From assembly GCA_017311185.1 (NCBI GenBank), contig JAESUZ010001739.1, forward strand, positions 186,001 through 250,000: a DNA stretch of 64,000 nucleotides, in the 5' to 3' direction. How positions within the stretch are numbered: position 1 is the stretch's first letter; the number at the start of each line of letters is the position of its first letter. Under the pieces are notes generated by a model. That model saw only the letters and a list, made by a program, of their open reading frames with translations. It had not been told where the DNA came from and ran no database searches. The translations under genes and the position numbers were made by a program. This document shows, one piece after another, positions 36,030 through 47,365 of the stretch. The stretch comes from Proteles cristata cristata. Lineage: Eukaryota > Chordata > Mammalia > Carnivora > Hyaenidae.

Positions 36030-37590
36030 GAAAGGTAAGAGACAGAGATAGGCACAAGGAGAAGCTTACCATTTTTCTTTAGCTTTGCAGCAGCATTTGA
36101 AATGCAAACCAAAATTGAGGAAAAGGTGACATTCTTCTTTCTTTGGGCCACTAAGTTGGGCAACATTACCACACACGTTCCATTATGATAGAAACTGGGC
36201 ACAGGACATTCTTTCCAGCACTTTCCCTCAGAATACCTTCTCAGCCGCCCCAGAACGGGAGAAGACAGACAGTCTGTACATATATCACATATGCAACTTC
36301 TTAATTTTTTTAACCATTTGCTTCATGTAGATGAAATTATGTGTTTCTTGAGGGTCAGGAATGTCATATTCTTGTGGCCTCCCCTTCTCAATCCCTGGAT
36401 CAATAACTAGAGATCCAAGAATCCATTGGAAAATGTTACGGCTTATCTGGACCCAAAGTTAAAAGGTTCTCCAGAGAGACTTTTGGAAACCATTCATTTT
36501 CATATAACTTTCTTCTTTGACACACTCCAGATATCGCAAGACTGCCTCAAGATGGCATGGTAAGAAAAAGTATCTATTGCCTAGTTTGTGTCAGGCTCCT
36601 GCAAATTATTTTACTTTCCTTTCTGCTCTCTTAGATCCCAGATCTAAATCAAGATAAGAACAGCCCTCGTGCAGGCCTCAGAGAGGCGCAAACCTCTCTG
36701 CTGAACCTTCTTGTGCTGGGCTTGGCCTGTCAGGTAGGACTGGGCTGAATGGGCCAACCATTTCAGAAATGTGCCTGAGGAAGTCTAGGCCATGGGGGGA
36801 GGGGACAGGCACAGGTTCTGGTCATGACCCCTGGAACCATTTGTTTTTGCTCTCAGGGCAAAATATCCAACGATTTATATCCATTGGAAGAGCCTTAGTG
36901 ACGAGCCCTTCCTGCAGGTCAGCCTTATCCTTTGAGTCCAGAAGTATTCCTCATGGGGTCTGTTCTCCATGCCAAAGCCCTTTTACCAGGAGTTCATCTT
37001 TCCTCAGAAATCTTCAGGATGGTTCTCAGATGGAAAAATTAAGACACAATCCACAAAGCCTGGTCAGTGACTGGGCCTAGAAGTTAGGGGCACAGAGGGG
37101 ACTGAGCAGGGTGAAATGCCAACAAACTGTGGGCAGGCAGCCATGTGAGAGAAGCTGGAAAAACAGTGAGAGGAACATGTTTTCAGGGGGAGAGGAAGGT
37201 AAAGGAAGAGGACAGGTCTGGCCACAAGAAATGTGGTCGCTTGGATGGCTTCTGTGGACATGTGACCAAACCCCCAGTGAGATAACAGACACCAGCAAGG
37301 ACATGAGAGGAGGGAGGGGCACAGGCTTATCATGACCATTCCATTAACATCCTGGGACAAGCTCAGGTCACAATCCCTCAGTCAGAGAGTGGAGACAGGA
37401 ACCGGGAGCTCACATGTTTGATGTTCCCACTTCCAACTCTGGACAGTATTCAGCGCTCATGTCAGCAACTGTCACGTCCCTGCCACCAGAGTGATCATGC
37501 TTCTCTCCAGTTCACACACACATAGATTTGAGGACAAGAACTATGCTGCCAGATCAGAGGAAAATGTGAAACCAAGAATCTAAAAGTCAC
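36030..37590. other. Unique intronic sequence
   Basis: No exon or repeat family recognised between the poly(A) run and the old L1 block that begins near 37.6-37.9 kb. Confidence 0.4.
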
Positions 37591-38121
37591 ATCATGAAAA
37601 CCTATTTCTGGACTTCCATTTCTATCAGTACCACCATCTAAGCATCCTGGACAACCCTCCAAACTGTAACAACTAAATGCTAGATTAAAAAGTACAAAGA
37701 CCATCTCTGAAATGCATTGTTGCAATTGGAGGTTCACAGCACTTCCTATGAAGTGTTCTTGGAAAAAATGAACAACTAAAGAAACAATCAAATCAAACCA
37801 GTTTATGGGAAACACAGGGGATGCAGAAACATGATAAATAATAACACAGGGTGATAACCAGAAAAGTCGAGAACATGGGAGTTCCAAAGGACAAACAACT
37901 AGGTTTCTTCAACACATCAGTGGCATGAAGAGGCAGTGGGAACTATTTGGTGAAAAGGAACAGAAGAGAATATCCAGTGCACATGTGAATTTATTCCAGA
38001 AAAACAAAGAAGCCATTTTAGAGACTATCTGTAAAATTTGCATGTGGGCAATATTAGGGAATTATTCTTAATGTTGAAAAGATATGACGATGATATTGTG
38101 GTTATGTGTTCTTTTATTTTT

Positions 38122-38343
38122 TTTTAATGTTTTATTTATTTCTAGGAGAGAGAGAGAAAGAGAGAGAGAGACAGCGTGAGCAGGGGAGGGTCAGAGAGAG
38201 AGGGAGTCACAGACCGAAACAGGCTCCAGGATCTGAGCTGGCAGTCAGCACAGAGCCCGACGCGGGGCTCGAACCAACAAACCGCGAGATCATGACCTAA
38301 GCGAAAGTCGGACGCTTAACCGACTAAGCCACCCAGGCGCCCC
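38122..38343 (-). mobile_element. Young felid tRNA-type SINE, left half of a head-to-head pair
   Basis: Minus strand: 'ggggcgcctgggtggcttag', 'ggtttgttggttcgagcccc', CT-rich body, A/T tail. Flanked by a perfect 18-bp duplication 'atgtgttcttttattttt' at 38104-38121 and 38344-38361. The near-consensus sequence suggests a recent insertion. Confidence 0.95.
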
Positions 38344-38369
38344 ATGTGTTCTTTTATTTTTAAGACTTC

Positions 38370-38490
38370 AGAGCACCTAGGAGTCTCAGTCAGTTAAGCG
38401 TCCAGCTCTTGATTTTGGCTCATGATTTCACGGTTGGTGAGATTGAGTCTGGAGTTGGGTTCCATGCGGACAGTGCGGAGCCTGCTTGGG

Positions 38491-38526
<36 letters not shown>

Positions 38527-38591
38527 CCCTTTCTCTGCCCCTCCCCATTCTTTCTCTCTCCCTCAAAATAAATAAATCTACATTAAAATAA
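38370..38591 (+). mobile_element. Older felid tRNA-type SINE, right half of a head-to-head pair
   Basis: Head 'agagcacctaggagtctcag', 'cacggttggtgagattgag', CT-rich body with a (CT)n run, tail 'aaaataaataaatctacatt'. Flanked by a short duplication 'aagacttc' at 38362-38369 and 38592-38599. More diverged than its neighbour. Confidence 0.85.
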
Positions 38592-38830
38592 AAGACTTCT
38601 TTTGTTGGAGATACATATTGATATATTTACAGGTGAAGTGATATAATGCTTGAAATTGGCCTTGAAAGATTACACCCAGAAACACAACACACAAAGTGGA
38701 GGGGGATATGAAACAAGATGAGCAAGCACTGGTTAACTATGGATGCTGGATACACAGGGTCATTCTACTAGAGCCACCACTATTGTATATGTTTGAAAGT
38801 ATCTACGATAACAAAAGAAAGAAATACATG

Positions 38831-39129
38831 GCTGTTCTGACACAAAGACGGATTATGCAAAGGTCAAATGTGAACACAGGAACCCTGGGAAGAGAGCAGC
38901 AAAGCCATTTCACTGCAAGGTTTCTGTTGAACCATTTTGATGCTGGCAAGCGGGTAGGCTGTGAAGCCTCAGCCCTATTCGCAGTGGGATGTCTACTCAG
39001 AGCTACCTAAGAAAGTTTGGCTAATAGGCTCCCTCCTTAGTGGAAGCAAGAATGAGAAACACGCCAGCTGCAGCCCCGATCTCCTAAACATGAGATTTGC
39101 CAGCTGACTCCATAAATGTATAAAAAACC
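38831..39129. other. Intronic sequence between two old L1 pieces
   Basis: No gene or recognisable repeat. May be unique sequence or unrecognised L1. Confidence 0.35.
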
Positions 39130-39656
39130 ACAACACGTCATGTCTAATCTGGGCATTCCAGGCATATAAGATTGGTTTAAAATTAGAAAAATTACTCATT
39201 TGTCACACTGAAGATTGAAAGAGAAAAACCATTCCATCTCAAAAGTTTTTTTTTTAAATCATTTGACAAAATTCAAATATGACTTTTCATTTAAAAATAA
39301 TCTCTGAATAAATTGAATCAGAGAAAAATGTCCCTAATCTGATAAAGAATATCAACAAAACCCCGACAACAAACTGCATCCTGAGTGGGGAAATCTTGAA
39401 CACAGTACCTTGAGGATCAGGAACAAGGCAAGGATGCTGTTTACATCACTCCAATTCAACACTGCACTGGAGACACCATCAGACAAAAGAGAAAGGTGGA
39501 CATATTGGAAAAGAAGAAATGAAACTACAATCATTTGTAGATGGTATGATCATCTATGTAAAACCCAAAACTACTATCCAGAATTGATAAGAATTAATAA
39601 GATTTGACAAGGTTTTTGGATACAACCACCAAACTATAAAAATCAACTGTTTTTCT

Positions 39657-39856
39657 TTTTTTTTCTTTCTTAAGTTTTCTTATTTATTTTGAGGGGAGTG
39701 GTATAGGTGTAGAGAGAGAATGAGAGAGAGAGAATCCCAAGCAGGCTGTCACCTCAGAAGCCCAATGATGGGCTCAAACTCATGAACCATGAGATCATGA
39801 CCTCAGTCGAAACCAAGAGACAGATGCTTAAATGACTGAGCCGCCCAGGCACCCTG
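39657..39856 (-). mobile_element. Felid/carnivore tRNA-type SINE with target-site duplication
   Basis: Minus strand: 'gggtgcctgggcggctcagt', 'catggttcatgagtttgagc', CT-rich body. Flanked by the perfect 14-bp duplication 'tcaactgtttttct' at 39643-39656 and 39857-39870. Confidence 0.9.
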
Positions 39857-40120
39857 TCAACTGTTTTTCTATACATAATCAACAAGCAGATAGAGTATAG
39901 AATTTCTAAAAAATACATTATATTTTCCTTGCTATTATAAATGGTACTAGTAATAAATTTAACAAAAATATGCATTCCCTTCATGGAGAGTATTATGAAA
40001 GTTTATTGAAAGACATTAAAGATAACTTAAACAAATTGAGACTAGTACTATGTTCTTGAGTAGAAAGTTTTGGAAAAGCTATAATTTTGTCTCAAACTAG
40101 TGTATAGCTCAAATGTATTT

Positions 40121-40167
40121 TTTTTCAAATAGTTTATTGTCAAATTAGTTTCCACATAACACCCAGT
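40121..40167 (-). mobile_element. Extremely 5'-truncated carnivore L1 (about 47 bp of 3' tail)
   Basis: On the minus strand it reads 'cactgggtgttatgtggaaa' then 'ctaatttgacaataaactat' and a short A-run, the terminal bases of the carnivore L1 3' end. It is bounded by a perfect 14-bp duplication 'gctcaaatgtattt' at 40107-40120 and 40168-40181. Confidence 0.85.
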
Positions 40168-40635
40168 GCTCAAATGTATTTCTAATGTAAATCTCAACAA
40201 TTTTGAAGTACTTGACAAGATTCAAAATACATAGAGACATCAAAGTCCCTTGTCTGACTAGATATCAAATCTTTAAATAAATTATAGTAATTATGAACAT
40301 ATGATAGAATCATGAATAGATGGATGGAGGGAACAGCCCTGGTCCAGAAACAGCACCCCAGTAAAATGACCTGATTTATGAGCACGGGTACTACAGATCA
40401 GCAGAGGAAGCCTAAGCTATTTAATAAATGGTGTTGGCAAAATTGGTTTATCTATGTGGGGGAAAATATGGTCCTCTACCTCATACCATATACAAAATTA
40501 TTTCTAGCCGAATTAAAGTCTTAAATATGAAAAGCAAGCTTGTGAAACTTTTAGAAGTTAATGTACGCCTCCAGCATAGGAAAAGATATTTTTAAATTAG
40601 ACACAAAACATCCACCATAAAAGAAAATGTGTTCA

Positions 40636-40857
40636 TGGGTGCCTGGGTGGCTTGGTCAGTTGAGCGCCCAATTTCAGCTCAGGTCATGATCTCACAGTTC
40701 ATGGGTTCAAGCCCCGCATCGGGCTCTGTGCTGACAGCTCAGAGCCTAGAGCCTGCTTTGGATTCTGTGTCTCCCTCTCTCTCTCTGCCCCTCCCTTGCT
40801 TGTGCTCTGTCTCTATCTCTATCAAAAATAAACATTAAAAGATTTTTTTTTAATTTA
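40636..40857 (+). mobile_element. Felid tRNA-type SINE with perfect target-site duplication
   Basis: 'gggtgcctgggtggcttggt', 'cagttcatgggttcaagccc', 'gggctctgtgctgacagctc', CT-rich body, 'caaaaataaacattaaaaga' tail. Flanked by the perfect 17-bp duplication 'aaaagaaaatgtgttca' at 40619-40635 and 40858-40874. Confidence 0.95.
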
Positions 40858-41009
40858 AAAAGAAAATGTGTTCAGTTCAACAACATTAAAATTTTAAAAA
40901 ACATCTATTCATCAAAAGACACTGAAAAGAAAGAGCCAATCCACAAACTGGAAGAAGGTATTTACAACAACATTCCAAAAGCAAGGTATTTGCACTCAGA
41001 ACAGAAAAA

Positions 41010-41225
41010 TAACTCAGCAGCCACACTGTGGTTAAGAGCAAACTCATGCCAGGTTCAGTTCCTGCCTTGCTCCTACCAGCTGGGGAACTGAGTAAGACAC
41101 CACATCTGCCCTGCAGCCTCCTCGCCTGTGAGGCAGATATCACAGTAGTAACACCTACTCCACTGGAGAGAATAAAAACAGATTATATATCCAAAACTAC
41201 TTAGAACAGTGGCAACAGGGTAAAC
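41010..41225 (+). mobile_element. MIR-like SINE within the old L1M
   Basis: Forward MIR-like blocks: 'ctgtggttaagagcaaactc', 'gttcagttcctgccttgctc', 'ctaccagctggggaactgag', 'ttagaacagtggcaacaggg', 'taaacactagataaatat'. It appears inserted within or between L1M parts. Confidence 0.6.
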
Positions 41226-42207
41226 ACTAGATAAATATAACCTACCTTCAAGGAAAAGAGAAGTAACTCCAACAGGCATTATATAGAAGACAAACATAAA
41301 TGGCCCATAAACACATGAAAACATACTCAACAGCACTGGTAATCAGGGATTTGCAAATTACATGTCATTTCACACTCACCAGACTGGCAAAAATGAAAAA
41401 GACAGACAAGACCAAGTGTTAGCAAAAGGGGTAGAAAGAAGTGTCTGCCACCAACATAGTGGGAGTGAAGAGGTGCTCTCTCACCTGGTTACTGGTTCCA
41501 AAGAAACCAGCCCTGTGTTCTCTGGAGAAAGGATGCACTCCTATGTGTGCATCAAAAAACCAGAAACAACTAAAATGTCCATCAACTGTAAAGTGGGCAG
41601 TGTGTGATACATTCAAATCATGGAGCACTGTCTGGTAGAAACACGAGTGAATCGGATCTGCAGGTAACAACATGGCTGATTCTTGGTTGGGTAGAAGTAG
41701 TGAGTCACAGAAGAATGTGTAATGATTCTTAGAATATCATATTCATCACCAGGCAAAGCATTTTAAAACTAAAGAAACTACTTAGAAACACACACATACA
41801 TTCTTAAATACTTTTACCACCATAAGAAATGCAAAGGAGGAGGTGGAGGCAAGATGGCAGAGAAGTAGGGAGCTCCATGCATTTCGCTCACACTCATCTC
41901 TCAAACAGAGAAGGCCTGAAGCCATAGGACACTGAGCCACAGGAGTCTGGGAAGAGAAAGAGACAGAGTACACAGGGAAGGCAACCTCATAAGGCTACCT
42001 AAAGAAACAAGTTCCAAATACCACAATGAATAGGGAAATAAAATAACCAAAATCTCAACAGAGAGACCAAGAGACACTATTCAAAGAATGCTTCCTGAAT
42101 AGACAGGCCATAGACAGTCAAAGAGCCTTTGTTAATACAGCAGTACTCACAGGTGCAGAGTGCATAGCAAGCTTTTAAAATTAACAAGAGATAGAAAGCT
42201 AACCAAA

Positions 42208-43102
42208 ATGATGAAATGGAAGAACTCTACTCCAAAGAAAGTCCAGAAAGAAATGACAGCTAAAGAACTGTTCAAAACAGATATAAGCAACATAACTGAA
42301 CACAAATTTAGAACAATAGTCATAAAATTAGTCATTAGGCTTGAAAAAGGCATGGAAGACATCAGAGAAACTATTGCTACAAAGACTATGGAGCTTAAAA
42401 ATAGTTGTGATGAATTAAGAAAATGCTATAAGTGAGATGCATAATAAAATGGAGGTGTGTAATGCATGGACTGAAGAGGCAGAAAGGAGAATAGGTAAAG
42501 TAGAAGACACAATTATAAAAAAAAAAAGAGGAAGCTGAGAAAGAGAGAGATAAACTGATCCAGGAACATGAAAGGAGAGTTTGAAAGCTCAGCGATACAA
42601 TCAAACGGAACAATATCCATATCATAGGATATCTAGAAGAGGAAGAAGGAGGGAAAGGCGCTGAAGGAGTCCTTGAAAAAATTATAGCTGAGAACTTCCC
42701 CAATTTGGGGAAGGAAACAGACATAGAAATCCAAGAGGCACAGAGAATTCCTCTCAGACATAACTTGAATCGATCTTCGGCATGACATATAGTGAAAATG
42801 GCAAAATATAAGAACAAAGAGAGAATTTTGAAAGCAGCTAGGGAGAAAAGGGCCTAACATACAAAGGGAAACCTATCAGAGTGGTGACAGAGTTATCTAT
42901 TGAAACTTGGCAGGCCAGAAAGGAATGGCAGGAGATCTTCAATGTGATGAACAGAAAAAATATGCAGCCAAGAATCCTCTATCCAGCAAGCCTGTCATTC
43001 AGAATGGAAGGAGAGATCAAAGTCCTTCCAAATAAACAAAAATTGAAAGAATTCATCATCATTAAATCAGCCCTACAAGAAATCCTGAGGGGGACTCTAT
43101 GA
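42208..43102 (+). pseudogene. L1 ORF1 remnant (RNA-binding chaperone)
   Basis: In L1, ORF1p is a trimeric RNA-binding protein that coats the element's RNA. The N-terminal part and coiled-coil stretch read to 42435, where TGA stops the frame after KCYK. Beyond it, other frames carry the RRM-like region (NNIHIIGYLEEEE near 42610-42660, with NFPNLGKETDIEIQEAQR following). The C-terminal domain lies at 42881-43102 (ETWQARKEWQEIFNVMNRKN, then PRILYPASLSF). Stops and frame changes between these blocks make it non-functional. Confidence 0.85.
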
Positions 43103-43170
43103 GGGAAATGTTGCAAGGAACACAAGGTATTAGAGACACCACCACAAGCATGAATCCTAAAAAGAACACA

Positions 43171-46100
43171 ATGACTCTAAACCCATATATTTCAATAATT
43201 ACACTGAAAGAAAATGGACTAAATGTTCCAATCAAAAGACATAGGGTAGCAGAATGGATAAAAAACCAAAATCTATCTATTTGCTGTCGACAAGAAACTC
43301 ATTTTAGACTGGAGAACACCTTCAGATTGAAAGTGAGGGGGTGGAGAAATACATATCATGCTACTGGAAGTCAAAAGAAAGCTGGAGTAGCTATACTTAT
43401 ATCAGAAAACCTGGACTTTAATGTAAAGGCAGTAACAAGGGATGAAGAAGGGCATTATATAATAATTACAAGGTCTATCCATCAGGAAGAGCTAACAATT
43501 ATAAATGTCTATGCACCAAATATGGGAGTACCTAAATACATAAAACAATCACAAACAGAAACAATCTTATGGACAAGAATGTGCTAATAACAGGGGACTT
43601 TAATACTCCACTTACAGCAATGGATAGATCAACTAGACACAAAATCACCAAGGAAACAATGGACTTAAATGACACATTGGACCAGATGGATTTGACAGAT
43701 ATATTTAGAACTGTACATCCTGAGGCCATGGAATTCACTTTCTTCTCAAATGCACATGGCACATTCTCCAAGATAGATCACATACTGGGACATAAAACAG
43801 CCCTCAATAAATATAAAAGAATTGAGATCATACCATGCACACTTTCAGATCACAAAGCTATGAAACTTGAAATCAATCACAGGAAGAAGTCTGGAAAACC
43901 TCCAAAAACATGGTGGTTAAAGAACACCCTACTGAAGAATGAATGGGCCAATCAGGCAATTAGAGAAGAAATTTTAAATAGATGGAAAAAATGAAAATGA
44001 AAATAAAACAATCCAAACTCTATGGGATGAGGCAAAGGCAGCTCTAAGAGGATAGTACGTTGCACTCCAGGCCTATTTCAAGAAATTACAAAAAGCGCAA
44101 CTGGAAAATCTAACAGTGCACCCAAAGAAACGAGAGGGAGAGCAACAAGACCACTCCAGACCCAGCAGGAGAAGAGAAATAATAAAAATCCGGGCAGAAA
44201 TGAACAATACAGAAACCACAAAAACAGTTGAACAGATCAATGAAAACAAAAGTTGGATTTTTGAAAAAAATAAAGAAAATTGGCAAACCTCTATCCTGGC
44301 TTCTCAAAAAGAAAAGAGAGAGCACTCAAATAGACAAAATTATGAATGAAAATGGACTTATTACAACTAACCCCTCAGAAATACAAGCAATTATCAGGGA
44401 ATAGTATGAAAAATTATATGTCAGCAAATTGGACAACTTAGAAGATATAGACAAATTTCTAAACAAATACTCACTACCAAAATTCACACAGGAAGGGATA
44501 GAATATCTGAACAGACCCATAACTAGTGAAGAAATTGAATCAGTGATCAAAAATTTCACAACAAAAAAGAGCCCTGGACCTGATGGCTTCCCTGGAGAAT
44601 TGTGCCAGACATTTAAAACAGAATTAATACCCATTCTTTTCCAGGTATTTCAAAAAATAGAAATTGAAGGAAAACTTCTGGACTTATTCTACAAAGCCAG
44701 CATGAGTTTGATTCCCAAGCCAGACAGAGACCCAACAAAAAAAGAGCATGACAGGCCAATATTCTTAATGAATACGGATGCAAAAATCCTCACAAGATAC
44801 TTGCAAATCGAGTCCAGAAGCACATAAAAAGAATTATCCACTATGATCAAGTGGGAGTCATTCCTGGATTACAGAGCTGGTTCAATATTCACAAATCAAT
44901 CAATGTGATACATCACATTAACAAAAGATAAAAATCATATGATCCTGTCAATAGATGCAGAAAGAGCATTTGACAAAATACAGCATCCTTCTTAATAAAG
45001 ACCCTCGAGAAAGTCAGAATAGAAGGAACTTACTAAAACATCATAAAAGCCATCTATGAGAAGCCCTCAACTTGTTAGGGCTCATCATCCTCAATGGGGA
45101 AAAACTGAGAACTTTTCGTCTGAGATCAGGAACATTTCAGGGATGTCCACTCTTACCACTGTTGTTTCAAATCGTGCGGGAAGTCTTAGCATCAGCAATC
45201 AGACAACAAAAGGAAATAAAAGCATCAGAATTGGCAAAGAAGTCAAAACTTTCACTTTTCACAGACCACATGATACTCTACATAGAAAACATGACAGACT
45301 CCACCAGAAGCCTACAGAAGTGATCCACGAATTCAGCAAAGTTATAGGTACAAAATCAACGTAAAGAAATCAGTTGCATTTTTATACACCAATAATGAAA
45401 CACCAGAAAGAGAAATCAAGAAACTGATCCCATTCAAAATTGCACAAAAAACCATAAAATACCTAGGAATAAACCTAATGAAAGATGTTAGAGATCTGTA
45501 TGATGAAAACTATAGAAAACTTATGAAAGAAATTGAGAAGACACAAAGAAATGGAAAAACATTCTATGCTCATGGGTCGGAAGAATAAATATTGTTAAAA
45601 TGTCATTACTACCCAAAGCAATCTACACATTCAATGCAATTCCAATCAAAGTTGCACTAGGACTCTTCTCAAAACTAGAACAAACTATCCTAAAATTTGT
45701 ATGGAACCACAAATTAGATCCCTAATAGCCAAAATAATATTGAAGAAGAAAACCAAAATGGAAGACATCACCATCCCAGACTTTAGCCTCTACTACAAAG
45801 CCATAGTCATCAAGACAGTATGGTACTAGCACAAAAACAGACACATAGACCAATGGAATAGAATAGAAAACTCAGAATTGGACACACAAATGTATGGCCA
45901 ACTACTCTTTGACAAAGTGGGAAAGAGTATACAACGGAAAAAAGACAGCCTCTTTAATAGATGGTGCTGGGAGAACTGGACAACCACATGCAGAAGAATG
46001 AAACTAGATCACTGTCTCACACCATACACAAAAATAAACTCAAAATGGATAAAGGACCTGAATGTGAGACAGGAAACCATCAAAATCCTAGAGGAGAAAG

Positions 46101-46883
46101 CAGGAAACAACCTCCTTGACCTCAACTGCAGCAATTTCTTACTTGATACATCCCCAAAGGCAAGGGAATCAAGAACAAAAATGAACTATTGGGACTTCAT
46201 CAAGATTAAAAGCTTCTGCACGGGAATGGAAGCAATCAATAAAACTAATAGGCAACTGATGGAATGGGAAAAGATAGTTGCAAATGATGTATCAGATAAA
46301 GGGCTAGTATCCAAAATCTATCAGGAACTCACCGAACTCCACACCTGAAAAACAAATAATCCAGTGAAGAAATGGGCAGAAGATATGAACAGACACCTCT
46401 CCAAAGAGAACATCCATATGGCCAGCAGACATGAAACAATGCTCAGTATCCCTCCTCATCAGGGAAATACAAATCAAAATCACACTGAGATACCACCTCA
46501 CGCGTCAGAGTGGCTAAAATGAACAACTCATGACAGGAAACTATAGATGTTGGCAAGGATGTGGAGAAACGGGCACCCTCTTACACTGCTGGTGGGAATG
46601 TAAACTGGTGCAGCCCCTCTGGAAAACAGTGTGGAGGTTCCTCAAAAAGTGAACAATAGAGCTCCCCTATGACCCAGCAATAGCACTGCTAGGAATTTAC
46701 CCAAGGGATACAGGAGTGCTAATGCATAGGGGCACATATACCCCATTGTTCATAGCAGCACTCTCAATAATTGCCAAAACATGGAAAGAGCCTAAGTGTC
46801 CATCAACGGACGAATGGATAAGGAAGATGTGGTTTATCTATACAATGGAATACTACATGGCAATGAGAAAGAATGAAATCTGA
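43171..46883 (+). pseudogene. L1 ORF2 remnant (endonuclease-reverse transcriptase)
   Basis: ORF2p nicks the target and copies L1 RNA. The endonuclease domain is well preserved: QETHFR, GVAILISENLDF and NVYAPN to 43587, then, after a frameshift near 43570-43587, TGDFNTPL and SDHKAMKLE to 43994. RT sequence continues in changing frames (KKSPGPDGFPGELCQ near 44560-44610). At 45258-45269 the catalytic FADD box reads FTDH, so a metal-binding Asp is lost. C-terminal sequence ([10 protein letters not shown], at 45878-46348) ends near TGA 46881-46883. There are many stops; it is inactive. Confidence 0.85.
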
Positions 46884-47184
46884 CCATGTGTAGCAACATG
46901 GATGGACCTTGAGGGTGTTATGCTGAGCGAAATAAGTCAGGTCAGAGAGAGACCATGAAGTAGAAGAAGGGGAAAAATAGTTACAGAGAGGGAGGGAGGC
47001 AAACCATGAGAGACTCTTGAATGCTGAGAACAAACTGAGGGCCGATAGAGGTGGGGGATAGGGGCAGGGGTAAAGTGCATGGGGGAGGGCACTTGTGGGG
47101 ATGAGCACTGGGTGTTATATGGAAACCAACTTGACAACAAAGTATTTAAGAAAAAAAGAAAAAAAAGAAAGAAAAGCAAAGGAG

Positions 47185-47365
47185 ACAGTAAAACAAGAAA
47201 AGCCACCTGAAGAGTCCCCAGGTTTCAACGTTTATCAACTGGGTGGGAGATGTACTGGTGCATGTTATGTTATCACTCCTTAAACTTTCTATGTTTATGA
47301 GTGAATCCACCTTCATAGACTTTTATTATATATTTCACAATAAAAGTATTGTTACAAATAAAGAC
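47185..47365 (+). mobile_element. 3' end of the old L1M resumed after the nested L1
   Basis: 'gtttatcaactgggtgggag', 'atgtactggtgcatgtta', 'aactttctatgtttatgag', 'tatatttcacaataaaag' is an old L1 3' terminus. It continues the element interrupted at 41839. Confidence 0.65.

Larger units (their letters stand above)
37880..38830 (+). mobile_element. Ancient L1M-type 3' end, interrupted by two SINEs
   Basis: Matches a common old L1 3' region: 'caaacaactaggtttcttca', 'gaattattcttaatgttgaa', 'gatattgtggttatgtgtt', then after the SINEs 'gagatacatattgatatatt', 'tatgaaacaagatgag', 'attgtatatgtttgaaagta' and 'cgataacaaaag'. The left boundary may extend to about 37600. Confidence 0.6.
39130..41839 (+). 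mobile_element. Ancient L1M ORF2/3' portion, left of a nested L1
   Basis: RT-domain remnants at 39130-39640 include a 'tttgacaaaattcaaat' (FDKIQ-like) segment and a 'ggatcaggaacaaggcaagg' block. C-terminal ORF2 follows at 39870-40620 ('taataaatggtgttggcaaa', i.e. NKWCWQN), then a 3' part to 41839. It is interrupted by two SINEs, an L1 tail and a MIR-like segment. Its missing 3' end resumes after the young L1 at 47185. Confidence 0.7.
41840..47168 (+). mobile_element. Carnivore L1 element, about 5.3 kb, nearly complete but inactive
   Basis: It starts 'gaggtggaggcaagatggca', continues through ORF1, ORF2 and a 3' UTR ending 'gagcactgggtgttatatgg', 'aaaccaacttgacaacaaag', and an A-rich tail. It is flanked by a 16-bp duplication with one mismatch (aagaaatgcaaaggag at 41824-41839, aagaaaagcaaaggag at 47169-47184). 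The 5' UTR is short (about 370 bp before ORF1), so it may be slightly truncated or deleted. Both ORFs have stops and frameshifts. It is inserted into an older L1M, antisense to SH3RF3. Confidence 0.9.

Noticed and set aside
43171..43994. L1 endonuclease frames considered as a host gene
   Set aside because: Clear L1 ORF2 signatures inside an element with target-site duplication and 3' tail. Frameshifts exclude a domesticated gene here.
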